64,000 nucleotides of DNA from Delphinapterus leucas (Eukaryota > Chordata > Mammalia > Artiodactyla > Monodontidae): the NCBI RefSeq assembly GCF_002288925.2, contig NW_022098045.1:2368237-2432236 (forward strand), given 5' to 3'. Below the pieces are notes generated by a model. It was not told where the DNA came from and did no database searches. It saw nothing but the letters and a program-made list of their open reading frames with translations. Shown piece after piece: positions 32,590 to 43,361 of the stretch. Position 1 is the stretch's first letter, and each line of letters starts with the position of its first letter. The translations under genes were made by a program, and so were the position numbers.

Positions 32590-33494
32590 TCACTTGGCCC
32601 AAGACTTCTAGCTACAGCGTCATTTCTTGGCTCCCCTTTATAGCAAAATTCAGGAAAAAAGAGTTGTCTTTACTTATTATTCCACATTTACTTCTTAACT
32701 CCCGCTCCAGTTCTCTCTTCAGTCAGGCTGATAGCCACATGACTCCACTGGAAGTACTACTAATCAACAATGACCCCATCTTTTCAAAACTAATGGTCAA
32801 ATCTCGGGCCTCATTTTCCTCAAAATTTCAGGGGGATTTGAGATAACTGTTCATTTCTTTATCCTTAATGTTTTTTATGGGACATCACACTCTTCTAGTT
32901 TTCCTCCTACTTCACCGACCACTTCTCTTTCCTCTGCTGACTCCCCCCTTATATCTGAGCTTGGATTATTGGTGTAACGCAGAGCTCAGTCCTTGGTCTT
33001 CTTCTTTTTCTTTATCTAAGCAATTAATTTTATCTCATGGTATAATTACCATCTGGCATATCCCATATTTAAATCTTCAGCCTTGGCTTCTCCTTTGAGT
33101 TTAAATTTGTATATCCAAATGCCTACTTGAAATCTTCTTGGATGCCTAACAGGTAACTGAGATATAACATATCCAAAATAGAACTCAGTTCCTTCTCCCA
33201 AATCTCCAGTCTCAGCAACCCAATGAAATGGACCCATCATTTACTCAGTAGCTTTGGTCAAAACATAGCAATTATCCTTGATTCATTGCTTTCCCTTACA
33301 TGCCACATCAAATCCATCAATCAAGTCATGTTGGTTTTAATTCCAAAATATGTCCTGAATTTGATGATTTCTCACCATTTCTACCACTACCCTGGACTCT
33401 CCCTTAAACAACTGCAATATCTCCTAACAACTCTCCCTAATAGCTGCTTTCCGTATAACAACCAGAATAATGTTGACAAAACCCTATAGTGTAA

Positions 33495-33625
33495 GAAATA
33501 TTTTTATTACTCTCTTTTACATATGAGAAAACTGGATCTGAAAATGGTTAAGGAACTTAGCCAAGGTCACACAGCTAGTAAATGGTGAAACTAGAATTTA
33601 AACCTTGATGCTTTTCTGGAGCATC
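33495..33625 (-). mobile_element. MIR fragment, antisense
   Basis: 'ttttacatatgagaaaactggatctgaaaatggttaaggaacttagccaaggtcacacagctagtaaatgg' is the antisense MIR core in correct order. Confidence 0.75.
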
Positions 33626-33639
33626 CTTCCCCCTCCCCA

Positions 33640-33765
33640 CCCCTATGCGCTTATACGCTTTTGTGTTTATGTCTATGATGCCTATCTTTGGGCCTGAGTA
33701 GCACCTGACACACAGTAGGCACGTAATAAATATTTGTTGAATTAATTAATGAACATCACCTAGAA
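33640..33765 (+). mobile_element. L2 3' tail
   Basis: 'gagtagcacctgacacacagtaggcacgtaataaatatttgttgaattaatt' is the last part of L2. It is separate from the tail at 34,480-34,505, so a second, short L2 copy lies inside the interruption. Confidence 0.65.
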
Positions 33766-34505
33766 CACAGTGACTACTCAATAGGTTTTATAATAGTGTC
33801 TAGAATAAAAGCTCCCCAGAATTTAAGATTTTAGAGGAAGAATTTTATAAGGCATTTTATTCATATAGAACCTCATAATTTGCTATTACATATACTATTA
33901 TATAATATTTATTGTGAAGGAATAATATTAAGTTTGCTATATTTTCTGCTCAAAACCCTACATTGCCTTTCCATTTCACTCAGGGTGAAACTTGAAATCC
34001 TTTCAATGGCCAGTGGGATGCTATATTATCTGCTGTCATTACCTGTCTGACTTCCTCTCCTTCTAGTCTCTGTCTCTTTGGTCACCCTGTTTCAGACACA
34101 CTGACTGTCTTAATATTCCTCCCACACATCAGGGGTGCTCCTGTCTCAAGAGCCTTTGCACTAGTTGTTCCCTTCGTCTTGAACACTCATTCCCCACATA
34201 CGTATGTGACACCTACCTTATCTCTTTCAAGTGTTTGCTCAGATAACACATTCTCAGTGAAGTCTACTCTGACTGTCTTGTTTAAAATTGCAAGCAATCT
34301 TATGTTGCCTGCACTCCCAATCTCCCTTTACCTGCTCTAATTTTAATTTTTCCATAGTACTATGCACCCTCTAAAATATTATGTAATTTACTTATTTATT
34401 ACATTAATATTGTCTGTCTACCTGTGCTAGACTGTAAATTTCATGACAGTAGGAGTGTTTTTTAAATTAATATGCTGCAATAATATTCATTGAATGAATG
34501 AATGA

Positions 34506-35218
34506 CAGTTGTGAAATAACCTGAGAAAGTTATTTCCTTTATTAGAATTTATAGAGCCCAGTTTATTAATACCATATGTCAACATTTTCTCATTTATAGG
34601 TAAGTGCCATATATTTAAAACTGGTAAAATATGTTCTACCAAATTTGCAGGAACATTAAGGGCTACTGAATATAACTAAGACTATTATTTATGACTTGAT
34701 TATCACAGGTAACCCGTACATGAACAAGATAAGTTCTTTCTGTACATCCATGGTTATTAAAATCAAGTTCTTGAAATCAAATTATTTCACAAGGACTCTT
34801 GTAATTCTTATATTATCTTCTTACTTAAAGGTAGAAGTAACAACATTTGCAAGACTACTCTTCAACCTATAAATTCTCAAATTTTGTTTTTTAACCATAC
34901 TACATGACTGTGAATTTTGTTGAGGCTAAACTGGTCTTACTTAGATAAGAAGGGAATTTTAAATTTATTTTGAACCTGTTTTTTGTCATGGTTATTGACC
35001 TAGGCCAGTGTTTTTCAAATTTTTTGACAACAATATGTGAATATAATGTACTTTGTATATTGAAACCCCAATTTACACACAGACAAAAGCAGTTTTCTCC
35101 TAGTATAAATTTGTTTTGCAGATTCACATTAAAATATTTAATAATATAAAGTCAATTGATGAGAGCAATAAGGCTGTTTTGATCAAACATAAGCCTGGGT
35201 AGTGGCGCTCATGAATGT
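34506..35218. other. Unrecognised sequence
   Basis: No gene or confident repeat. Possible MIR/MER scrap near 35,000 ('aggccagtgtttttcaaatttttt'). Confidence 0.45.
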
Positions 35219-35566
35219 CAGTTGCAGTCTTTTTTTTAAATTTTTTTATGTTGGGCGTAGGAGTTTATTAATTAATTTATTTTATTTTTGCTGTGTTGCA
35301 TCTTTGTTTCTGTGCGAGGGCTTTCTCTAGTTGTGGCAAGCGGGGACCACTCTTCATTGCGGTGTGCAGGCCTCTCACTATGGCGGCCTCTCTTGTTGCG
35401 GAGCACAGGTTCCAGACGCGCAGGCTCAGTAGTTGTGGCTCATGGGCCTAGTTGCTCTGCGCCATGTGGGATCCTCCCAGACCAGGGCTCGAACCCGTGT
35501 CCCCTGCATTAGCAGGCAGATTCTCAATCCCTGCGCCACCAGGGAAACCCAGTTGCTGTCTTTTTT
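35219..35566 (-). mobile_element. CHR SINE, long form
   Basis: Body about 35,236-35,549 between CAGTTGCAGTCTTTTTT and CAGTTGCTGTCTTTTTT (one mismatch). The head side has CCACCAGGGAAACCC. More diverged than the short-form copies. A 74-codon open frame inside is a SINE translation. Confidence 0.95.
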
Positions 35567-35614
35567 AGCTTCCTCCTTGATTTATGTCTAGAAGGGCTTT
35601 TGTTGCAAGGTTTC

Positions 35615-37146
35615 AAGAAAAATAGTTACAAATAGTTACTCCTACACAGGAGTAGGAAAGGCTAAGACACATTTTCACCATAAACCCCACCTGGCACAAC
35701 AATCAGGAGCGGACCCCTAATTCTCAGCCTCTCCCTGAGGAGCTGAGGGTCTAGGTCACACATCTAGTGCCTCAACTTTTAAGGTTGCCACCCAAGAGAT
35801 ATGCCCCCAAATCACCTAGCCCTGAGAGCCAATAGGGTTTGCATTTGTGAGTCCCACAGAACCATAGCAAACAAAGAAGCAGTTGTTAAGTGGAAGAGCA
35901 AGCATTCTCTGTAGAGGCATGTTCATGGATGGGAAGAATTAATATTGTTAAAATTGCCATATGAACTAAAATGATCTACATACAGATTCAATGCAACCTC
36001 TATCAAAATTCCAATGACATTTTTCATGGAAATAGAAAAAAAAATCCTAAAATTGGTATGGAACCACAAAAGATCCTGAATATTTAAAGCAATCTTGAGC
36101 AAGACAAACAGTTCCTGTTTTCAAACTATATTACAAAGCTATAGTAATCAAAACAGTATGGTATTGGCATTAAAAACAGGCACATAGATCAATGGAACAG
36201 AATAGAGAGCCCAGAAATAAAGCCACATGTATATAATCAATTAATTTACCACAAAGGCACCAAGTATACAACCATGGGGAAAGGATAATCTTTTCAACAA
36301 ATGGTGTTGGGAAAACTGGATAGCCACATGCAAAAGAATTAAATTAGACCCCTATCTTACACCACACACAAAAATCAACTCAAAATGGATTAAAGACTTG
36401 AATGTAACACCAGAAACCATAAAACTCTCAGAAGAAAACATATGGAATAAGCTTCTTGACATTGGTCTCGGCAATAATTTTTTGGAGTTGACACTAAAAG
36501 CAAAAATAAACAAGTTGGACTACATCAAACTTAAACACTCCTGTACAGCAAAGGAAACCATCAGCAAAATGAAAAGGTGACCTATTGAATGGGAGAAAAT
36601 ATTTTCAAAGCACATATCTGATAAGAGGTTAACACCCGAAATATCCAAGGAACTCATACAACTACATAGCAAAAAACCGAACAACCCAATTAAAAAATGA
36701 GCAAATGACCTGAATATACATTTTTTCAATAATACATACAAATAACCACCGAGTACATGAAAAGTGCTCAACATCACTAATCATCAGGGAAATGCAAATC
36801 AAAACAACAGTTGGATATCAACTAATACCTGTTAGGATATCTGTTATCAAAAGAACAAGAGATTAATGCTGGTGAGGATGTGGCAAAAAGGAACCCTTGT
36901 ACACTACTGGTGAGAATGTAAACTAGTACAGTCAGTATGGAAAACAATATGGAGGTTCTACAAGAAATTAAAAATAGAACTACCATATGACCCAGCAATC
37001 CCACTTCTGGCTGTATATCCAAAGGAAAGGAAATCACTATATTGAAGAGATGTCTGTACTTCTGTGTTCATTGCAGCATTGTTTACAATAGCCAAAACAT
37101 GGAAACAACCTAAGTGCCTACTGAAAGATAAATGGATAAAGATGTG

Positions 37147-37198
<52 letters not shown>

Positions 37199-37739
37199 GA
37201 ATACTATTCAGCCTTAATAAAAAAGGAAATCCTGCCATTTGCAATGACAGGTATAAACCTGGTGAGCCTTAGGCTAAGTGAAATAAGCCACACCGAGAAA
37301 GATATACTTCCTGGTGTCACTTATAGGTGAAAACCAAAATAAAAAAACAAAAAGTCAAATTCATAGAGAGAGTAGAATGGTGGTTGTCAGTGTTGGGTTG
37401 TGGTGGGGAAATGGGGAAAGGTTGTTCAAAGGATACAAACTTTCAATTATAAGATGAATAAGTTCTGAGAATCTAATGTACAGCACAGTGGGTGTAATAC
37501 TGGTAACAGCTGATAACACTCTATTATATAATTGAAATTTGCAGAGAGTAGATCTTAAGCATTCTTATCAGAAAAAAAGGTAACTATGTGAACTGTTGTG
37601 TTAATTAACTTTTTGTGGGAATCCTTCCACAATGTATACATACATCACATCATCACATTGTACACTTTAAATATATTGCAGTTTTATTTGTCAGTTGTAC
37701 TTCAGTAAAGCTGGGGAAAAAAGAAAAATAGTTGCAAAT
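35615..37739 (+). mobile_element. Internally deleted L1 with intact target-site duplications
   Basis: Flanks AAGAAAAATAGTTACAAAT (35,615-35,633) and AAGAAAAATAGTTGCAAAT (37,721-37,739) match at 18 of 19 positions and define one insertion of about 2.1 kb. The first ~285 bp (to about 35,918) are not ORF2; text such as 'cctagccctgagagccaatagggtttgcatttgtgagtcccac' resembles an old L1 5' UTR. From CATGTTCATGGATGGGAAGA onward it is the ORF2 3' part (for example 'caacaaatggtgttgggaaaactgga') and 3' UTR. All of ORF1 and most of ORF2 are absent. Coding frames are broken (60-codon scrap 36,398-36,580; 88-codon scrap 37,064-37,330). Confidence 0.85.
37146..37196. repeat. (GT)n(TA)n microsatellite
   Basis: (GT)5 followed by about 20 uninterrupted TA units in the 3' part of the L1. 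Likely polymorphic. Confidence 0.95.
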
Positions 37740-38849
37740 GGTAAGAGTTAAAAATAAAGCAAAAAGAGAAACAGCATGATTTGCAACCTCAAAATAACTG
37801 TGGTTAATAGGAATAAGAGAATAACTTCATTTTATAACTACATCACCAACAATATCTAACAATTACTTACCTTATTTATCATGAATATAACAGACAAGAA
37901 ACATCCCACATTTACAGTAAGTGATAAAACTATGATACTCTCATGGTGCTTCCTGTTGGAAGTTCACTGGTCTTCACACATGTGATTATTATGATTCGAG
38001 AAAAGTAGGCAGATATCCTAAAGCTTTACTGACATTTATCTGAGCATGGCACATGCATTTCTGAGTATTAATTATATCTTCCTTCCCCTGAAATTCCTCA
38101 ATTAGGGCTCACAGCCTTATTTAACTTGTAACTCAAGAATATTTTGCTTTTTTGCCTGTATGCTATTTTTGAGGGGGAGGAGAGGTGCAAAAGTATGTAA
38201 AGACATGGATGCATAGCTGAAGAGCAAATTTCCCTACCTTTAGGAGGTAATTATTCATAACTAGGGAAGAGGTAAGAGAAGGAATGTCAGGCTCCACCCC
38301 CTCACACCAACCAGCCAAAGCAGGTCTCCCTCATATGTTCTAGCATCAGGAAGCTTCATGGAACCTGGATGAGTTCCATGTTGTTCTATTGTTGTCACTA
38401 GCCAAAACCAGCCACCAAAACAGTCAGTTCTCCATCATTTATCCACTTTGGAGTAACATCCTCTGTACCTTGAAGTTCTGCTTAGCCCCCCATCAGATAA
38501 TCTTCTGCCTGACAGTGACCCAGGATACTTGTAATGCACACACTCCCCAAAGGGTGAAGACTTTAGCCACTTTAAGGGTTGAAGTGACTTGAAGTTAAAT
38601 ATTTTCCTTGACCCAAGAGGGACTAGATAGAATCAGTTTGAAATTGCCCATCCAGCTTGGAGAGCAGCAGAACAGAATGAATCTTCTGTAGAATTTTACA
38701 TACCATGGATACGTCCAGTTCTGAATTTTAGAAAAACACCAATTGTAAAGTTTTGACCTTCCTAAGCATTGACACTTTCAAAAAGTTCTAATATATGCAT
38801 AGAGAAGATTTTTTCCTAGATTTATATAAAAATAAGCTGGCCTAGCCAT
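37740..38849. other. Unrecognised sequence
   Basis: About 1.1 kb with no gene or confident repeat on either strand. Confidence 0.5.
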
Positions 38850-39011
38850 AGAAGTTAATATTTTCTTTCTTTTTCTTTTTTTTTTGGCTGCACCATGCAG
38901 CATGTGGCATCTTAGTTCCCGGACCAGGGATCGAACCCATGCCCCGAGCAGGGGAAGCATGGAGTCTTAACCACTGGACCACCAGACAAGTCCCCAGAAG
39001 TTAATATTTTC
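38850..39011 (-). mobile_element. Short tRNA-derived SINE (CHR-1-like), full length
   Basis: Body about 38,867-38,995 with a pyrimidine-rich tail side, TGGCTGCACCATGCAGCATG, B-box GATCGAACCC and head side GACCACCAGACAAGTCCCC. Direct repeats AGAAGTTAATATTTTC are identical at both ends. It belongs to a different, shorter subfamily than the other copies. Confidence 0.9.
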
Positions 39012-39060
39012 ATTGTCTCCAAAGTCTCCAATTTGGATATAAAACATTAAATAAAATGTG

Positions 39061-39155
39061 TTTATATATATAATATATATTTTATATATTATGTATATAA
39101 CACACATAGATATATATGTATATATATATGTGTATACATACATAGTTTAAGCTAT
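39061..39155. repeat. AT-rich simple repeat
   Basis: Imperfect (TA)n with TATG/TGTA variants over about 95 bp. Not inside a recognised L1. Confidence 0.85.
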
Positions 39156-40125
39156 ATATGTATTTAAAAAGAAGTAAATAAAATCAAATATTTGCAGAAT
39201 ATCTGAAGCACTGCAGGGCCCATAGACCATAACTTAAAAATCACTTCTAGTTACTGGGTGCTACAAGGATAAGTAAGAGATGGTGTGTGCTTGAGAGAAC
39301 CACATAATCTTAGAGCGGCTGTCCAATAAAATGTACATTAATATAGCTTATTGTCTGGTTTCCAACTAGAATGAAAATGATTGCTTTTGCAAAGGGTAAA
39401 TTTTCTGTTTGTTTTTCTTTAATTTCTTTAATATCAATTCTACCTTTCTCCAATGCTTATAGAATGAAAAATATTATGTGCAATGATTGAGAGTTAATGT
39501 TGGATTTAAAAACTTTAAAGCTAGATGCAATTTCTGAAGGATGCTCCTGCATTTTCGCATTCTACTCAGCTGCTATAGTCGGTTGTGACAACTATATGAG
39601 AAGGTCTATGAAATACGTGATTTCGAATGTCGTCTATACTTTCCTAGGATTATTATGATGATACAATAAAATATACCAGTACTAAGATTCACAAGACTAC
39701 TTCATGTCTTAAATATTTATTCAGTTTTAGTTTCAATTATTTTTGAATGAATAATTCACTAACATGATTCACATTTTTACAAAGGCATAAGCAAATATTC
39801 AGTGAAAAGTATCCATTCCATAACCGTTCCATAGTTATCCAGCTCCAGCATCCCAGGAGTCAATTAGTGTTACCATTTTCTTGCATATCCTTCCAGATCA
39901 CTTGAGTCAAGCCACATGGTTTTTACCATGAACGAGTCAATACCTGTATGTCCCTCCTGACACACTACTTTTAAAACTGTTGTTCTTATTTTATTTTATT
40001 ATACACTGTGATTTTTCCTAAACAGTAAACCTTAGAGATAATTTTATATGCATTTATAAGAGTTTTTTCTTTCTTTGTACAGGGCATGGTATCCCATTGA
40101 ATTGATGCCGTATTGCATTTAGATG
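39156..40125. other. Unrecognised sequence
   Basis: No gene or confident repeat seen. Confidence 0.5.
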
Positions 40126-40896
40126 TGGAAGATCGTTTTTTAAAAAAGTTTATTGAAATATAGTTGATTTACATTGTTGTGTCAATTTCTGCTGTACAGC
40201 AAAGTGATTCAGTTGTGTATATGTATATATATATATTTATATATATATTCTTTCTCATATTCTTTTCCATTATGGTTTGTCACAGGATATTGAATATAGT
40301 TCCCTATGCTACACAATAGGACCTTGTTGTTTATCCATTCTGTATATAGTAGTTTGCATCTGCTAATCCCAAACTCCCAATACATCCCTCCCCCATACCC
40401 CCTCTCCCTTGGCAACCACAAGTCTGTTCTCTATGTCTGTGGGTTTGTTTCTGTTTCAAATTTGTGTCATATTTTCGATTCCACATATAAGTGATATCAC
40501 ATGGTATCTGTCTTTTTTTTTCTGACTTGCTTAGCTTAGTATGATAACCTCTCGGTCCATCTATGTTGCTGCAAATGGCATTATTTCATTCTTTTTTATG
40601 GCTGAGTAATATTCCATTATATATATACACCACATCTTCTTTATCCATTCATCTGTTGATGGACATTTAGGTTGTTTCCATTTTGTGGCTGTTGTGAATA
40701 GTGCTGCTATGAACATAGGGGTGCATGTATCTTTTAGATTTATAGTTTTGTCTGGATATATGCCCAGGAGTGGGATTGCTGGATCATATGGTAGTTCTAT
40801 TTTTAGTTTTTTGAGGAACTTCCATACTGTTTTCCATAGTGGTTGCACCAATTAACATTCCCACCAACAGTGTAAGAGTGTTCCCTTTACTCCATG

Positions 40897-41722
40897 CCAA
40901 CATTTACTAGTTGTAGACTTTTAATTTTTTATTTTATTTTATTTTTAAATTACTTTTTATTGGAGTATATTTGCTTTACAATGTTGTATTAGCTTCTACT
41001 GCACATCAAAATGAATCAGCCATACATATACATATATCTCCTCCCTTTTGGATTTCCCTCCCATTTAGGACACCACAGTGCATTAGTAGAGTCTCCTGTG
41101 CTATACAGTATGTTCCCATCAGTTGTCTATTTTATACATAGTACCAGTAGTGTATATGTGTCAATCCCAATCTCCCAATTCCTCCCACCCCACCTCTTTC
41201 CCCCGTGGTATCCATACATTTGTTCTCTACATCTATGTCTCTATTTCTGCTTGGCAAATAAGGTCATCTATATCATTTTTCTAGATTTCACATATATGTG
41301 TTAATATATGATATTTGTTTTTCTCTTTCTGATTTACTTCACTCTGTATGACACTCTCTAGGTCCATCCACATCTCTACAAGTGACCCAATTTCATTTCT
41401 TTTTATGGCTGAGTAATATTCCGTTATATATATGTACCACATCTTTATCCATTCATCTGCTGATGGACATTTAGGTTGCTTCCATGTCCTGGCTATTGTA
41501 AATAGTGCTGCAGTGAACATAGGGGAGAAGGTATCTTTTCAAATTATAGTCTTGTCTGGATATATGCCTGGGAGTGGGATTGCTGGATCATATGGTAGCT
41601 CTGTTTTTAGTTTTTTGGGGAACCTCCATACTGTTTTCCATAGTGGCTGCACCAATTTACATTCCCACCAACAGTGTAGGAGGGTTCCCTTTTCTCCACA
41701 CCAACATTTACTAGTTGTAGAC
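40897..41722 (-). mobile_element. L1 3' end inserted into another L1
   Basis: A second 3' UTR and ORF2 C-terminus (minus-strand frame 41,281-41,520, with YYSAIKRNEI) lies inside the larger L1. The 22-base segments at 40,897-40,918 and 41,701-41,722 are identical and contain TTTACTAGTTGTAGAC. They are most simply the target-site duplication. The inner 3' UTR (ACTTTTTATTGGAGTATATT) belongs to a different L1 subfamily from its host. Confidence 0.8.
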
Positions 41723-42021
41723 TCTTTTCTTATTTATTTATTTTTGGCTGTGTTGGGTCTTTGTTGCTGCACACGGGCTTTCTCTAGTTGCGGCGAGCAG
41801 GAGCTACTCTTCGTTGCAGTGTGTGGGCTTCTCATTGAGGTGGCTTCTCTTGTTGTGGAGCACAGGCTCTAGGCACACAGGCTTCAGTAGTTGTGGCACA
41901 TGGGCTTAGTTACTCCGCGGCATGTGGGATCTTCCCAGACCAGGGCTTGAACCTGTGTCCCCTGCATTGGCAGGCAGATTCTTAACCATTGCACCACCAG
42001 AGAAGTCCCTGTAGAATTTTT
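41715..42021 (-). mobile_element. CHR SINE, long form
   Basis: Body about 41,728-42,008 with tail side TTATTTATTTATTTTTGGCT and head side CCACCAGAGAAGTCCC. Flanks TGTAGACTCTTT and TGTAGAATTTTT are a diverged duplication. Inserted in the L1 just after the inner L1. Confidence 0.9.
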
Positions 42022-43361
42022 AATGATGGCCATTCTGACCAGTGTGAGGTGGTACCGCATTGTAGCTTTGATTTGCATTTCTCTAATAATTAGAGATGCT
42101 GAGCATCTTTTCATGTGCCTATTGGCCGTCTGTATGTTTTCTTTGGAGAAATGTCTATTTAGGTCTTCTGCCCATTTTTTCAATTGGCTTGTTGGGTTTT
42201 TTTGTTATTGAATTGTATGAGCTGTTTGTATATTTTGGAAATTAGCCCTTGTCGGTTGCATCATTTGCAAATATTTTTTTCCCAGTCTGTACGTTGTCTT
42301 TTCATTTTGTTTATGGTTTCCTTTGCTGTGCAAAAGCTTATATGTTTGATTAGGTCCCATTTGTTTATTTTTGCTTTTATTTCTATTACCTTGGGAGACT
42401 GACCTAAGAAAACATTGGTTTGATTTATGTCAGAGAATGTTATACCTATGTTCTCCTGTAGGAGTTTTATGGTGTCATGTCTTATATTTAAGTCTTTAAA
42501 CCATTTTGAGTTGATTTTTGTGTGTGGTGTGAGGGAGTTGTCTAACTTCATTGATTTGCATGCAGCTGTCCAACTTTCCCAACACCACTTGTTGAAGAGA
42601 CTATCCTTTCCCCATTGTATATTCTTGCCTCCTTTGCTGCAGATTAATTGACCAGAGGTGTGTGGGTTTACTTCTGGACTCTCTGTTCTGTTCCATTGAT
42701 CCATATGTCTGTTTTTGTGCCAAAACACAAATCTGTTTTGATTACTGTAGCTTTTTTAGTATTGTCTGAAGTCTGGAGGGTTAGTCCTCCTGCTTTGTTC
42801 TTTTTCCTCAGGATTGCTTTGGCAATTCTGGTTCCTTTATGGTTCCATATAAATTTTAGATTATTTGTTCTAGTTCTGTGAAATATGTCATGGGTAATTT
42901 GAGAGGGATCACATTAAATCTGTAGATTGCTTTGGGTAGTATGGAGATTTTAACAATATTAATTCTTCCAATCCACGAGCATGGGATATCTTTCCATTTC
43001 TTTGAATCGTCTTCAATTCCCTTTATTAATGTTTTTTAGTTCTCAGCATATAAGCTTTTCACCTCCTTGGTGAGGTTTATTCCTAAGTAAATATTTTATT
43101 TTTTTTGATGTAATTTTAAAGGGGATTATTTGTTTACATTCCCTTTCTGGTATTTCGTTGTTAGTGTAAAGAAATGCAGCTGATTTTTGTATGTTGTATA
43201 ATCTTGTATAATTTTTGTATGTTGTGTAATCTTGTATCCTGCTACCTTACTGAATTTGTTTATCAGTTCTAGTAGTTTTTGTGTGGAGTCTTTAGGTTTT
43301 TCTTTATATAGTATCATGTCATCTGCATATAATGACAGTTTTACATTTTGGAAGATCATTT

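Larger units (their letters stand above)
32590..34505 (+). mobile_element. L2 LINE, about 1.9 kb including degenerate reverse-transcriptase region
   Basis: Sense order is followed over the whole length: 'cttggctcccctttatagcaaaattc', 'gacatcacactcttctagttttcctcctac', 'gcagagctcagtccttggtcttcttc' (relic of the RT motif V-L-G-P), 'cttggatgcctaacaggtaactgagatataacatatccaaaatagaactca', 'catcaaatccatcaatcaagtc', then 'aagagcctttgcactagttgttccc' and the 3' end 'cattgaatgaatgaatgac'. Interrupted at about 33,480-33,950 by a MIR and a second L2 tail. All frames are broken. Confidence 0.8.
40126..43361 (-). mobile_element. L1 LINE, antisense, with another L1 and a SINE nested inside
   Basis: Direct repeats TGGAAGATCGTTT (40,126) and TGGAAGATCATTT (43,349) bound the insertion. 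Reading the minus strand: ORF2 from the reverse-transcriptase segment '[16 protein letters not shown]' (43,340-43,290, including the Y-A-D-D active site motif) to the C-terminus, then the 3' UTR with its tail near 40,140. Open pieces are 43,126-43,359, 42,261-42,728 (155 codons) and 40,561-40,851. They are in different frames or interrupted, so the enzyme cannot be made. Host segments are 40,139-40,896 and 41,723-43,348 around the inner L1, with a SINE inserted at 41,728. Confidence 0.9.

Noticed and set aside
37146..37196. The long (TA)n run as a regulatory or replication signal
   Set aside because: It arises from the TA-rich part of an L1 3' region, as at 8,120, 22,860 and 40,217, and is adequately explained as a microsatellite.
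42261..43359. A functional L1 reverse transcriptase, since the YADD motif and a 155-codon frame survive
   Set aside because: The pieces lie in different frames, the element is 5'-truncated near 43,348, and it is interrupted by an L1 and a SINE.
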